DNA of 64,000 nt, taken from the NCBI GenBank assembly GCA_031841125.1, contig CM063114.1, forward strand, positions 9,548,001 to 9,612,000. The letters are read 5' to 3'. The notes beneath the pieces are model-generated. The model ran no database searches, was not told the origin of the DNA, and was given only the letters and a program-made list of their open reading frames with translations. Position 1 is the stretch's first letter, and every line of letters starts with the position of its first letter. Source of the DNA: Acanthococcus lagerstroemiae. Taxonomy: Eukaryota; Arthropoda; Insecta; Hemiptera; Eriococcidae. Made by a program: the position numbers and the translations under genes. This document shows positions 36,553 through 49,443 of this stretch, piece after piece.

Positions 36553-39307
36553 ACATAGGCATTAGAAATTGAAAAAAAAAATGCAACAAAGAATCATTAT
36601 TTATATTTACCTTTTCAGGAGGTATGGGTGGGCACTTCCAGTTGTACAGGTAGTACTGTAAATTTCCATCACCCATACCGAATTTCAGTTCTTCCAAGAA
36701 GGTTTTATTTTCCATCAAATCCAAAGCGTTGAATACATCGAAACCATCCTGCACAAATGTTCATTGGTTAGATAGTCTTTCAAAACCGAGAAAGAACTAT
36801 GGAGTTCAAACAATACTTAGTCTTTCAAAACCGAGAAAGAACTATGGAGTTCAAACAATACTAACATTTCTGGCAGCAATCAGGGCACTTCTCATAAGGT
36901 CGACTAATTTCGTTTTCTTAGCAACATTGTAATACGAGTACGCTGCTTTTATTGATCGATGAATTGGGTGATGCATAACGGTCGATGGAAGAGTATAAAA
37001 ACTAACCATATCTGCAATATTGATACACGTTTAACCTGGTTTATGGTTCAAATTTATGTCTGTAAGTACGTGGATACATTTACGAGCATTTGTATCGTCA
37101 AAATAGACAGTTGCATAGTTTCGATCCCACAAATAAAGAATATTTTCATTTCATTGGGCGATCGTCAATTTACCTGTAATAGCATGACTGCTGTCCTCCA
37201 CAACGAAGGTATCAACGATTCCAGGCTGCGGCATAAACCAATGCTTGAACTCTTCCTCAGTAAATATAGGCACCAGATCAAATTTTTCTAAGTACTGAAG
37301 AAGAAAGAAACGCATTATAAAACAGTGAAATACTTTCAGACAAATTACTAATACTCAAGCAATGCACAGTTTTATTCGCCTTCACACTTTCTTCTAGTTC
37401 TGTCTAAGATGACAACAGTGAAGATCAAGACAACTCAAAAAACGGGCGGATACAAACAATATTCTTCTAATATTTTTACCTCCTGTAACAACTTATGAGC
37501 TTTTGGTACATCTTCAATGACTAGCTTACGAAATCCAGGTATTTCTGGCTTATCTGGTAACTTAAACAGTCTGAGTGTTCTCTGCATTGTCATATTCCGG
37601 CTGAGATGCGAAAATTTAACTTCTATCAACTTCTTCGGATTCAACGATCTATGCCAGTATCTGAAATATCGAATCAGTCAGTTACAGTTTCCCTCCGAGT
37701 GATATACAAGGCAATGCGGTTGACCCCGCAGCAATGTTAAATCCTATACGAAACATCGTACTACCTTGTATGAAGTCCTGATAAACAGAAACCTCGAATA
37801 CACATAATTTAAACAAAGCTAAGGATCCGTGCTCTAGATCTTCAATTCCCAACTTTTACGATAACCATAAACAACACTTGAAATAAATATCTACCTGCAA
37901 GTTCCCACAGGCTTCGGTAGAATTACTCCGGCAGTGTATACTGCTTGGAAAATGCCTTTTTGATTGACCCTGCGGGTGATCTCTCGAATCAATACCGGAG
38001 CAACTCTCTTGCTTCGTAGCTTTTTATGAACGCACAAGAAATTTATTTCAACTAGCTTTTGTTTCCTGTACAAAACACTTTATAATAAGTCTCATTTCAT
38101 AAATACAACTCAATCTCGAACTGAAACGTCCGAACTTCCAAAACTGAATCGACTCCAATTCAGCAGCACTTACACTGAATAAATTGACACAGTGGCCGGA
38201 ATTGCACTAATAAATCCTACTAAACGACCGCTTTTTGAAATACGAACACCCACATGCCAGTCCCTTGACCAACCTGGAGGTTGCAAAGCCCTGAAATAAC
38301 ACGGAAATTAGATCGTTCGTTACAACAGACGATTAAATTAAAGAGATCCAGAAATTCTCAATACCATTTCAAGAAATCAGGAGGATAGTCGAAACGAAAC
38401 ATCGAGTCCTCATCTTCAACATAATTTTCATTTAGAAGCGTGTAGAGTTCCTTTAGAACTAATGAATCATCTACGTTCAACGTGTCCCAGTTGAATCCGT
38501 CAGGTAAAGTGTAGGGCTCTGACCGGATCGATTCGATAGGTTTATCCGGCTCAATAGGTCTATTCACAGATACGGATTCATCTACGGAAATGAGTATGAT
38601 ACAAACGTATTTGATACGAATTATCGATTTCTCACTATCACAACTGGCAGAAATGCAAGTTGAATATTCCACTAACCCATTCTTGGAACCGGTTGTGTAT
38701 TCCAAAATTGGTAAGATTTCTGCAAAGCTTCTTCGTGTGTTCTTGCCGGCCTCTGAGCGAGGGAAAAAACTTCCATTGCTCTCTTTAAATCCTTGAAACA
38801 CTCAAGAATTAGAATAAAGTATAGCAGTTACTGATACCGGTATTAATGCGTTTCGTTTTACTTGAACTGAGAGTAAATTGAAATCAACTCCATCCACGGC
38901 TTCAGGCTTAGTGATGATTTCTTCGGTTGCATTATTCTGACTGTTATTTGCGTTCCTAAAAAAACACAATCATACCAAGTTACCAGATAGCATGCGGCTG
39001 TAATAATGATACTCGTCAGAGAACGACACATTTTCTCCGGGTAAAGCAAATATAAACCAGAAATGTCTGTTGAGTTCCCAAGAACAAAAGACGGAAGGAA
39101 TTAAGATTCCCATGGACGGAAATCCGAAATCATCGAACATTAATTGATTTTCCATGTTACATAATCAAAAACGTGTTTCCACGATACAACTGACTAATAA
39201 TGAAGTAATTCTGAAACGTACCCATCTTCTTTCAACTTGGTATTTGTGTTTGATATTTTCTGGTTGTTTGAATCGGCCTTTTCAGTTTGATCGGCCTCTG
39301 AATTCAT
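36488..39307 (-). CDS. NMT1: Glycylpeptide N-tetradecanoyltransferase (N-myristoyltransferase)
   Basis: Transfers myristate from myristoyl-CoA to the N-terminal glycine of proteins in the cytosol. Eleven coding exons: 39307-39222, 38955-38862, 38791-38677, 38581-38365, 38290-38174, 38065-37895, 37660-37480, 37294-37174, 37011-36866, 36748-36611, 36508-36488; phases all join, giving 468 residues. The N-terminal about 120 residues are hydrophilic. [26 protein letters not shown], the signature [12 protein letters not shown] (residues 216-227), [33 protein letters not shown] and [19 protein letters not shown] follow, ending GLVLQ. Full family length. The C-terminal exon is only 21 nt. TTTTCAG upstream of the ATG (about 39333) suggests a 5'-UTR intron. 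Gene symbol by orthology; insects usually have a single NMT. Confidence 0.97.
36529..36549. repeat. (TA)n microsatellite in NMT intron 10
   Basis: Alternating TA run of about 20 bases lying just 20 bp upstream (in gene orientation) of the acceptor for the 21-nt last coding exon, within its polypyrimidine region. Confidence 0.9.
36774..36863. repeat. 45-bp tandem duplication in NMT intron 9
   Basis: AGTCTTTCAAAACCGAGAAA... occurs twice in a row (36774-36818, 36819-36863), identical except at the last base. The second copy overlaps the intron 9 donor (minus-strand GTTAGT at 36865-36860). Recent duplication. Confidence 0.95.
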
Positions 39308-40558
39308 TGTTCTTCTTCTAGGATGATGCGGAAACTGAAAATGAAGATTAGCCGATGTTCACTTCACACTGGACTGTTCGTTTTGAAATCGAAAGATTTA
39401 GAATATACAGAACGATTAAGAGCGTTAGAGTCTCTAGATTTAAATTTGGTGGTGTTTTATGGTTCCACGAACCACGATATCACTATGCCCACTAACTTCC
39501 CGAGGTTCCCGAATAAATTGTTACAGGGCCAACTGGATTGATTATTTGCATATCGGATATGAATCGATTTTAATCGAAGTATCGGAAATCGAATAAGCTC
39601 GGCAACGAAACCAAATTTTACTGATCACAGTTGACAATTCTACTGTTCATTCACGTTATACTTATGTTTGATTCATAAAATACGTTATAATTGTTTCAAC
39701 AGTGAGTTGGCTGCTTAAATTTCAAATGAAATAGCCATCGTATGTGATAGGAGCAGCTATATGGTGTACCCGCACATCGATATTAAAAATCGATTATCGA
39801 TATACTAGGTTTACTTGACATGTTAACGAGCTAACGGTTGCGATTAGGAATCGAAATTTGAATAAGTCGACGATTTATTTTCTCGCCAATGAATGAGCCC
39901 TAAGTCCACTTGGAATTAATTAGGGTTTCAGGTTCAAGAGTTCAAGGGACAGGCGGTTAATGACCTTCGGTCTTCGGATTCACACCTATAGTCTGAGTCA
40001 AAGCTAAGTCAACATAGGCACCAAGAACGTTTCATTGGCATATTTCAACAGTAAAGTTCAGGAGGTTCGGTCATAAAGAAAACTCATTTTCAGAATTCAT
40101 CTTCATGAAATAGGGTTCAACAATATGGCATCTCTTTATTGTTTTCATATCTGTCAACGCAAACCTCAAACATGATCATCCATGTACATAAATACCTACG
40201 AATACATCTTCAGATTGAACGTTTAATCCTTGGTAGCAGAATTATGATTATCTCAACCCCTAGATCCTGCAAGAAGAGCAATTTTACTTTAAATGAAACA
40301 CATACCTATTATGGAAATTCACAAAAGTTTATTGAAGCAAGAAATGAGGCTTAAAATAAATGTATACTATCATTGTTACATTAAAAAAATAGGTAATTAC
40401 TCTGTTTCTAGACAACAGACACAGTGTTAACTTGTGCAGGGATTACTATAGTTAAATTTCGGGAACCGATGAAGTATAACAGCCCATTTTATCTACATAG
40501 TTTCATACGGTTACACTCAGGCCAATGTGTAATAAACGACCAAATCAAATTTGAGCCT
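39308..40558. other. Intergenic: NMT 5' flank and eIF2B-delta 3' flank
   Basis: Holds the NMT promoter side and the 3' UTR of the upstream gene. TTTATT at 40328-40333 and about 40135-40140 (AATAAA on the minus strand) are candidate polyadenylation signals for eIF2B-delta. A small plus-strand ORF at 39323-39541 is not supported. Confidence 0.5.
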
Positions 40559-43500
40559 TCAAGATAACAAAGGGTAAGCTGGTTGAGCTGGTTTAACACG
40601 CAGGATCACAGGAACACTCGTACAAGGTAAAATAGCTAATTCGGTGACGACGGCCGTGACCAGGTCCGAGGGAGTCACGTCGTACATTAATGTTAACGGG
40701 GTTAGACAAACATTAGATCTCCACACATCAGTCTTCATTAACTTTCCGGGATCACCTGATAAAGAGAAAATTATTAATTAAAAATCACTCGATATTTCAT
40801 TTTCTCACAAGCAATTCAATTTTGATCTTACCTAGCTCATTATACACAAATGCGTCCGTCTGAACACGTTCCGAGAACTTATGAGTTTCGCAGCACACTA
40901 AAACGGGAACATTGTACGAATTGGCGATCAAGGCGACCTGCGATGAGCCTGCTCTTGACATCACATACCCGTTGGTCAGTATTGCGTGAGCTCCTAATAG
41001 GACTTTAGTTGCTTCCTTCATAATGTAACTAGTAGCTGCCAATAAGACGTACACGCAGTGCAAACCGCTTTTCACGAGCCTTCGAAGTAATTCTTTACCT
41101 TCGAACAAGGGTCCGGTGTCAACGATGATCACACGGAATTTGATGCCAGTTTTAAAACTTTCGTTCAAAATTCGCTCTATTAACGATGAACTGCAAACAA
41201 GAGAAACGTAGAAAGCAATGTGTTAGTTCAAGAGTCATTTTACGCTAATATTTTTAAGAACTTCTTAACCAACACTATAGTCTTTTACAGTAGTAATTAT
41301 GGCTATGTGATTTTTCGATGGTGACAGGGAGAATGCAATAAAGACCTCGGCTAGTTTTCCATAGAAAAACCTGATGGTGATCAACAAAACTCAGCAAAAT
41401 TGTGATAACCTAATACGTAACCAGAAGCACAAAAGTATTTTACATAAATGGAAATGGCTGCATAAAATATATCATACAAATCATAACTATCATAACTATA
41501 AGTCATCTTCGACCAAAACCAAATCCTAAACAGATGTCCAGCACCAATCAATGGTAATTACTTCTTATTCATTACATGTTATGTAATTTATTATAGGTTT
41601 AATTTTGATTAAAAAAGTGAGAGGTTGTGGCTATAATAACATTATAACATTGTATTATTGCATTATTAGTTACAGTTATTCAAGAAATAACGGAAATTGC
41701 GGTTGGTAACAGTTAAATAACGGATAATAAATCTAAAGGCGGGAATTGTGGTAATATAAGTTACCAAACACAGGTAAAATTACGGATAACATAATGAAAA
41801 ACGGGTACCTTATGTAAAGTTATGATGAATTTCAAAATAACGGATAATATACAGTATTGTTATAACAGTGCAACTATTATTGTATCGCATAACATCCTTA
41901 TTGCGTCACATTATCCCATATAATGTCAAAAAATGTTATTTCTGCAGTACGTTTGTAAGGTTCAGATTTTGGCCAATTTTTTTAAAATGATATTACTATG
42001 GGACACTGGTTTCAAAAATAACATAACAGATATAATGAACAGTTATGTTACCTAAATTCCAGCTTTGATAACTATTCAATAACAGACAATATCATTGAAA
42101 TATTAATCAAGTAACCATTAAAATAAATTGAAAAACATTTCAATAACAATGAAATAATGGATACCATGAACAGTTTGTCTATAACCATCCAATATCAAAC
42201 TTCTCATAACAAATAACAGCTAAGAGTTATGGAATAATGGTACATTTAAATAACAGTTACTACAATGAAATAGCGGATAATAACCATTAAAATAAAGGAG
42301 ACTAATCACTAATGAAAGAATATATTCAAACATCAAGCAATAATCCCTTAGATAAGGCCAGGGCTGTAACTTTTACATTACTATTATTCAAAAATGTAAC
42401 GAAAATGAATTTTCTTATATTTCAAAAAAATGAAAAATTAATATGTTACATTCTGTTATAGCATAATGAATAATTTCGTTCCAAATTTTATTATTTCCAT
42501 GACTTAATTGTGGTTCATTCCATAAATGTATATAATTCATTTTGTTACATTACATCCCATTTTTCTTCTGACAGCCCAAGATAAGGGTCATAATACAAAA
42601 TATGTACTTATTCACAGCTCAGTAAGGGGCTAAGGACCATCAGGTACATAATGGTTGGGATTTGAAATCTTGAACCAACCGATAATAAGCATGAATTAGA
42701 GTTGATAATCGTTAATCAATGGTATAATTTGTTCCATAGTTTGGCTACAATTATTACACAAGATTGCAGGACATGAGTTTTTGGTTTTGATTCTTTGATT
42801 ATTATAAAATCCTTTTGGATATCAATTATCTGGAGTTATTGCAGTTTTGATCGTTGATTGGTATCCTTTATTAGAAGCGTTCAACAAGATACACCATGTT
42901 AGAAACAAGGTTGCATTTTAGTAGGAAATCAATTTTGGTATAACATAACAAAACCATTATAATGGCAATGTAACATTACATACATATTGTGTTACATTAT
43001 GATAATATAATTTTCAGTTTTTATATCTTATATCGTTATTTTTGGCTTACAATGTGACTTTGAACCATTCATATAACGTTATGTGAGATTTTATACGTCA
43101 TATTAGAACGTTGAGACAATCAATAGTCACTAATTTCATAACGTTATAACATGAAAATTTTGCCTCTGGTTACATTATAATACTGTTAAAGTTACAATTC
43201 ATAATGCGATGCAAATATGATTGGTAGCAAATCAATATTCGGCCCAATAGTAATTATTTGCTATTTATTTACCGAATTCAAGCTGAAGTGAACAACTGAT
43301 TTTAATAACCACACAAGATACAGCCCAGGTAATATACGAGAAAAAACGTATCAGGGCTAAGATAAGATATGAGAGTGAAATGCGATCGCATTGTGACCTG
43401 TTAATAACCTCGATTCCTATCCTCGCATTCTTCTGCATTACTAATCGTTTGTACTCGTGGTTCCCGAGCAATGTGAACGGATTAATTCGCTAATTAATTA

Positions 43501-45782
43501 CGGTATAAGGGCGTCAATATTTTATAGTAGTATGAGCGCTAGCGGGGAGTTTCTTATAGCAGCAGAGGGAACCTCAACAAACATCGTTTCGGAGCTACAC
43601 CAATACTAACCTAGAAAGCTGAAATGAGGCATGCGCTCACAACATGGGGAAAAACTTTGAATTTGTTTTATGAAGGTTTCGTAGATTTATTTATAGTTAA
43701 TAGTCGGCAAGGTCGACGTACGTAAGCAGAACCTCCAATTCAACTTTCGAATACCTCATTTCAGTTAATAAAGAATCCACCAGATGTCAGCCACTCTGCT
43801 TGGAGAGGCGAATACTGAAAGAACTTGCAATATGTTGTAATACTTACTATCCGAAGGTGAGAATTACGTCATTTTCCGAAATTTTCTTCTGCACCATAAT
43901 ACAAATAGCTTCCCCAGCCTTATCGATCTCTTCTTTCATGTATTGGTCTATTCTAGCCCGCAGACTGTCTCGAGCCTGTTCAAATCACATTTTTAAATAT
44001 TCCACTCAAAAATGAGAATAAGGTTCAAAATTAAATTTCATTATTTCAACAGCGAATCTTCATAGTGAATTAATAAAATGTTAAGGAATACAGCCGCAGA
44101 CCATTCATGATTGGGAGGCATCACGTAGAAATTTTAAAAAGTTACTAGTTACACAACGGTCTTTTGCTTTTCCTGTAAAATTGGACAAATGGAGTTCCAC
44201 ACGTTTCAACTAGTATCGATACAAAATGTTGATATGGTGTTGCGAATAAAAATAAAAGCAAGACATTAGATTTACACACGGAGGATAGAAAATAATCCGA
44301 AAAATATAAATACCTGTTGATCGGTGAAATTACTCTCGCTATGTAGTGCTGCTAGGTGCAATTTTATATACTTCACCGCGTTTTCTATTGACACTGATAT
44401 AGGCCGACAGTTATTTAAATATTGTACTGTATCCTGTAGCACTATTTCGAACCCTCGAGAAAAATCTTTCTCCGCTGGTGTTTTATAGTCAGCAATAACC
44501 TGCAACACACATTGGAAACACCATTATACAACATCCAATGTGCAGAAGTTCAATGACACCAACCATTACGAAAAGTCTCACCTGTTTCAAAGCATTCAGA
44601 AAAGCAATTACTCTCGCATTACCACCGATTATTATCTTCTCCTTATATTGAATTCCCAATTTGACTACAGATTTATGTATCACTGTACTGCAAGCTCTAC
44701 ATGAAAAATGAATTCTCAAAAACTGTGCAATACGACACGATTACATAAAACGTTAGCCAACTTACGCTAAAATTTTTGACTCTTCTACACTGGAATTTCG
44801 ATATAAATGACTAAATACTTTCACTTTGTGTGGATCGGCGGCGGGCTTCGAGGATTTGGGTTTACTTTTTGGCTGCAAATAAAAATATTAGTTGTCATCA
44901 ATAATGCCCGCATGCCAGTAAATAGATAAATTCTACACAAACTGTACCACGGGAGCTTTGTGCTCGACTTTTGGACTCGGTTCGCTAGGTTCTGCTATTT
45001 CGTTCTTCTTCTGAGCCTTCAAAGCTCTTTGAGCTTCCTGAAATAATGTAAACCGAGAAATGAAAAGCAAAGTCGAGAATATAACTAATATACACGTTTT
45101 ACAATTACAAAAAACGTAACACCTGTGCACAAGCTACACCGATTTGATTATCAATGGTTTTCAAATTTTTAACATCACAGCTGCTAGTTCCCATTTTCAT
45201 TTGGGTAACGAGCACTGATAGACAATTTTACATGAATAAGCAATTACTTACTTGTTTCGCTCTCCTTTCGGCTTTTAATTGAGATTTTGATTTCACATTT
45301 TCGCTTTCAGCTACGGTGACTTCCTTGGAAAAACTTTGCTGACTACTTTCTTCAATACTTTTAGGAGCATTTTGAGATTGCTTACACTCGGCTGGAATAC
45401 TTGAAGATTTACTCTGAATATTAACAGGTTTGGTTGCTATTGAAACAGCATCTGCTGATGGAGTCCCAGCTGGAGAAGGTGCAGCTGACGTCGGAATTTT
45501 GATAGATTTAGTGGGTTTTGAAACAGAGTTCAAAGATGGAGAATCAGTTGGAGAAGGCGTTACGGTAGCTGGAACTTTATTTTTCGGCAATGAACTACTA
45601 TCACACGGTTTCTCAGAAATTTTTACTTGATCCAACTTTTTACTTAAATCGTCCGCATTGTCAACGTTTTTCTGCCCTGTTTCATCAGAATTTTTAGTAA
45701 CAGCACCTTTTTTCTTGTTCTGTTTAGCCGCTTTTCGTGATTTTCGCTCGGCTAATATCTCTTCTCTGGACTTTTCTTCCAT
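40559..45782 (-). CDS. EIF2B4: Translation initiation factor eIF2B subunit delta
   Basis: Regulatory subunit of the eIF2B decamer, which recycles eIF2-GDP and senses phosphorylated eIF2 in the stress response. Eight coding exons: 45782-45252, 45037-44948, 44872-44766, 44696-44582, 44499-44314, 43975-43848, 41190-40832, 40755-40559; phases join to 570 residues. The N-terminal about 210 residues are charged, with Ser/Pro/Thr tracts (residues 75-160) and Lys/Arg coiled segments (EEILAERKSRKAAKQNKKKG; KAERRAKQ). The C-terminal IF-2B fold shows VFSHLYRNSS, GIQYKEKIIIGGNARVIAFL, ILTFGYSSLIERIL, FRVIIVDTGPLFEGKELL, LLGAHAILTNGYVMSRAGS and VLVCCETHKFSERVQTDAF. Intron 6 (2.66 kb) is packed with repeats. 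TTTCAG just before the ATG implies a 5'-UTR intron. Confidence 0.96.
41590..43200. repeat. TAAC/GTTA-motif-rich repeat cluster in EIF2B4 intron 6
   Basis: Words such as ATAACGGATAA, TTATAACA, AATAACGG, GTTACATTA and TAACCATTA recur on both strands throughout. At least one discrete MITE (42358-42578) is embedded; the flanking parts (41600-42340, 42600-43200) look like further related or nested elements whose ends I could not fix. Confidence 0.7.
42350..42586. mobile_element. 221-bp MITE with 8-bp duplication AGATAAGG
   Basis: The body 42358-42578 begins CCAGGGCTGTAAC and ends CTGACAGCCCA; AGATAAGG is duplicated at 42350-42357 and 42579-42586. The interior carries GTTACATT/AATGTAAC words near both ends. 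hAT-like by end sequence and duplication length. Confidence 0.8.
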
Positions 45783-46796
45783 ATTGTATTCAATCTGAAA
45801 GTGAGAAATATATGTTAGAATTACATAATCCATTGAGAAACTTCCGAGACAGTTGATCATTATTTTTGACAAGGCAACTGGGGCATAAAACTGTTGAATT
45901 TTGAGATTACTCAAAGGAAGAAATATAAATCTTGATTTCAAGTTTTCGCTAGCGCAAAACTTGTGATGAAAATTTTAAAGTCGGGAGCAGCATAGCACGG
46001 ACTGATTCCAGTTCACAAAAGAGAAATGAAACACAAATATGATGAATTATTTATATAATCGAACTGTAACTGAAGGAAGACAATAATTTAAAGATCCTGA
46101 ATTTCCTTACTTGCAGCGTGGAAAATTTGGATTAAGTAAAAAACCACAACGAATGCAATGAGAATTTGAAATTATTGAAGAACAAATGAAAATATGGTTT
46201 CCAGGTATTTACATGAACTGAAACTATCTTGATCATTGTAAATTTTTCCATAATAAATTTTAAATGAATTACGGCAGTTTATTAAAAGAGATAGTCCATG
46301 TCTCAGACGAAACTAGTACTGTTTTTTATTCTTCAAATTCTTATCATAATTATCAAGGGGATGAGAGGGGATGCGTTTACTTTTGACTATTTAGACTGGA
46401 AATTGGACATCAGGACATCACAGATAAGAAATAATGGTATGGCATTGAGATGAGATCACCAATTCCGTTAAATGGGAGGATGAGTTTTATAAGAGTACCT
46501 AAACTCAAATTTACTTTAAGTCCTTATTTCCGATTACATTACGCGTACGCTCGTACATTCTGAACATGTGTGCTACGGCCCTACGAAATGTGCCTTCGCT
46601 AGACTGTAGATAGAAGCCAAAAATTAAAAATTTCAAAATTCAGTATTGTCATAATTTGATGTATTTGTCTGTGAATTCTAATTCTCAATTTGAAAACGTG
46701 ACACTTGGACAGCCATTTTTCCGGGTTGTCTTTATGTTCGTAAATGTTTTTCGGATGTAAATTAAACATAATTATTCGTAGGAATTAATCGACACA
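45783..46796. promoter_or_regulatory. Shared divergent promoter interval of EIF2B4 and RpL19
   Basis: About 1 kb between the two start codons, transcribed outward. The EIF2B4 side contains a probable 5'-UTR acceptor (ACTTTCAG, about 45795). The RpL19 side has a pyrimidine-rich CATTTTTCCGGGTTGTCTTT at about 46712-46731 that could be a TOP-like start; no start site can be fixed from sequence alone. Confidence 0.45.
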
Positions 46797-48614
46797 ATGA
46801 GGTAAGTTCAAAAGTTTCAATTATTAGACTATTGCTTGACCTGAATATCCATCCATGCTTAGAATATCATTCGTCAATAAATTGATAAAGCAGGGCGCTA
46901 TGGAATTTTGCAATACCATGATTTGACCGGATCGTCTCATTGTATGCGAAAGCCATCTTATAGAATTTGCTTGAAATGTCGATTGTAATGATGATCGTTT
47001 CTCTATTGCAGTTCGTTGAGGCTCCAGAAGCGGCTTGCCGCCTCGGTGATGCGATGCGGCAAGAAGAAAGTGTGGTTAGATCCAAATGAAATCAACGAAA
47101 TAGCCAACACCAATTCTCGTAATTTATATTTTCGTTCATAATTCGCACATAATATCGAAAATAGTCGAGAGATAGAGAGATCGAATGCTCGTGCTTTTTA
47201 ATAGTTTCGAATTCAGTACACGTTGTACATGTTTCATGGTTTCTTATCCATACGTTTATTTCAGGCCAAAACATCCGCAAACTGATAAAAGATGGTTTGA
47301 TTATCAAAAAGCCGGTAGCAGTACACTCGAGAGCCCGTGCTCGTAAAAACACAGAAGCTCGTCGGAAAGGAAGGCATTGTGGGTTTGGTAAAAGAAAAGG
47401 TACAGCAAATGCCCGGATGCCTGAAAAGGTAATAACACTTTGTATGATAACAAAAAGGAATCTCCCTGGGTTGAAGTCGTTATTAGTAATTCCAGTTGTT
47501 TCTTGTTCATAGAAATTATGGGTGAATAGGATGCGAGTCTTACGACGTTTGCTGAAGAAATACCGTGAAGATAAGAAGATAGATAATCATTTATATCATC
47601 AGTTGTACATGAAGGCGAAAGGTAAAAATTGTCAGGATTTGTGCTTATTAATGGAAGGTTTCACTGAACTAACCATTCCTACTGTTGTACGAATATTTTC
47701 TTACAGGTAACGTGTTTAAGAACAAGCGTGTACTCATTGAATATATTCACAAGAGGAAGGCTGAAAAAGCAAGAGCAAAGATGTTGAAGTAAGTTTAATA
47801 TCATCTGTTTTGCAGTCAAGAAAGTATTTGTTATATCTAAAAGTGTTTCGACCCGTTGGAGGTGAAGAACACAGTAGTATTGTGTGATGAACATCAAATT
47901 TTGAGGCAGTCGCGGGATACACTGAACTCGTACGAGTATATAGTTAGCCAAGTGACATTTTTATGTGGACCACAAAACCGGACTTGGTAATCTATAACGT
48001 AACGAGGTTAAGGATGTAGCAATATCTAGAAATTCGTATTGACCGAATTCGGGTTGATAAATTTTCTCAAGTCTATGGTAATCTAATGAAATTTGGATTC
48101 TTTGACGTTTTTACTTTACAACCGGTGGCGAATGAAATATTTTCCGTCCAAAATTTATGATTGAGTGTTTAATGAGTTTGAGATACTTTATTTCAAACGT
48201 CCGATTGTTGACTTTTTCAAACCGATTGCACCACTCGGTGCAAACAAATTCAGTTGGAACCCTTTTGACTGATGACTAAAACTGCGATATACTCCTAAAC
48301 TAACTGATTTCTATTTCTAATTTGAATTCATACTCTGCTTCGTATTTGGTATCGTGTTAGGCGTTGTATACGCATGCCCAAATGACCTTTGCGACACCGC
48401 ACCTCAACCCTTGAAATCAATCTTTTGGGACATCGCGTTGGATATCTGAAGGCAGCATTTGGTGTTAATGACTCGTTAAATTTTTTACAGAGATCAAGCG
48501 GACGCGCGTAGGATGAAAACTAAAGAGGCACGTCTGCGCCGCGAACAGCGTATTATACAAAAGAAGAAAGAAATGTTACAAGCGTACCGAGACGAAGAGA
48601 AGGCTAAAAAATAA
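46797..48614 (+). CDS. RpL19: 60S ribosomal protein L19 (eL19)
   Basis: Structural protein of the large ribosomal subunit, spanning toward the small-subunit bridge through its long C-terminal helix. Six coding exons: 46797-46801, 47012-47118, 47265-47428, 47513-47621, 47707-47788, 48491-48614; phases join to 196 residues. Sequence: [114 protein letters not shown], then a long basic helix ending EEKAKK. The first exon codes only ATG plus two bases, a pattern frequent in ribosomal protein genes. Normal family length, no lesions. Confidence 0.98.
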
Positions 48615-48628
48615 TTATCTTTTGTATC

Positions 48629-48634
48629 AATAAA
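48629..48634 (+). terminator. Polyadenylation signal AATAAA of RpL19
   Basis: AATAAATAAA begins 15 bases after the stop codon; a very short 3' UTR is normal for ribosomal protein mRNAs. Confidence 0.7.
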
Positions 48635-49069
48635 TAAATGTTCGCAATTGAAGAAATGCAGCTTTTATTGTTTTCTAGAATCTACATTTAGTTGACAAAT
48701 CCATGCTTGTGATTCCGAGTTCCAAACGCGAGTGTAATGCCTCTGATCTGAATTACACAAGTAAACTTGAAATGGAATTCCTATTCACTCAACTATGTGA
48801 TGGCGTGATTGCGTATGGTGGACAGCTCTTCATTTATCCCAATTTTCTTCGGGTACGCGGTTTTTGATGAATGATTATGATCTGCCTGAAGTTAGGTAAT
48901 GGCCCCTAGGTGATCAAAAACTTGAAGCGTTATCAGTGTACCCGTGGATACTCAGTTCCCGTATAGTATAGTAATTGTAACGATGCCAGTTACGTGAAGG
49001 TCCAACATCTAATTTTCAAATTTATTGATCGATTTCAGCTCCATTTAGGAGCGCTGGAAGTCCATAAAT
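48635..49069. other. RpL19-U2SURP spacer, no gene
   Basis: Nothing recognised before the MITE at 49078. Confidence 0.5.
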
Positions 49070-49221
49070 ATGGTCATCAGTGTTGTTAGACAAATTTTGT
49101 CAGGGGAGCATTTCATCTTTTTTCGTTATGTCATAAGTTTTGTCATCTTCCGAGTTTTGTGAATTTCTTTTTTTCAAAGTTTTGTTATGTCCAGACAAAA
49201 TTCTTTTGTCTGCCTTTTTGT

Positions 49222-49345
49222 CATGTTGCTTAGCATAATTATACTGCCAATAGCAATGTTGCTTAGCATAGTCTACTGTCAATGGCAATGTCGCTTAGCA
49301 TAATCTGTTCTCAATTATTACGTCGTTTAGCATTATTCATCATTC
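49222..49345. repeat. ~33-bp tandem repeat with core GCTTAGCATA
   Basis: Four imperfect copies of TG(T)TGCTTAGCATA...CAATGGCAA inside the hAT-type element; copies degrade to the right. Confidence 0.85.
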
Positions 49346-49443
49346 GATGGTAAACAAAATGTCATAACATAATTTTCTTGTCATTTTGTTTTGTCATTGG
49401 ATTCATTTTTTGTTACGTCATTAATTTTGTTGTATGACAAAAC

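Noticed and set aside
45430..45630. 66-codon plus-strand ORF
   Set aside because: Antisense shadow of EIF2B4 coding exon 1.
47789..48490. Box C/D snoRNA in RpL19 intron 5 (GTGATGA at about 47884)
   Set aside because: The nearest CTGA box is only about 35 bases away and no terminal stem was seen.
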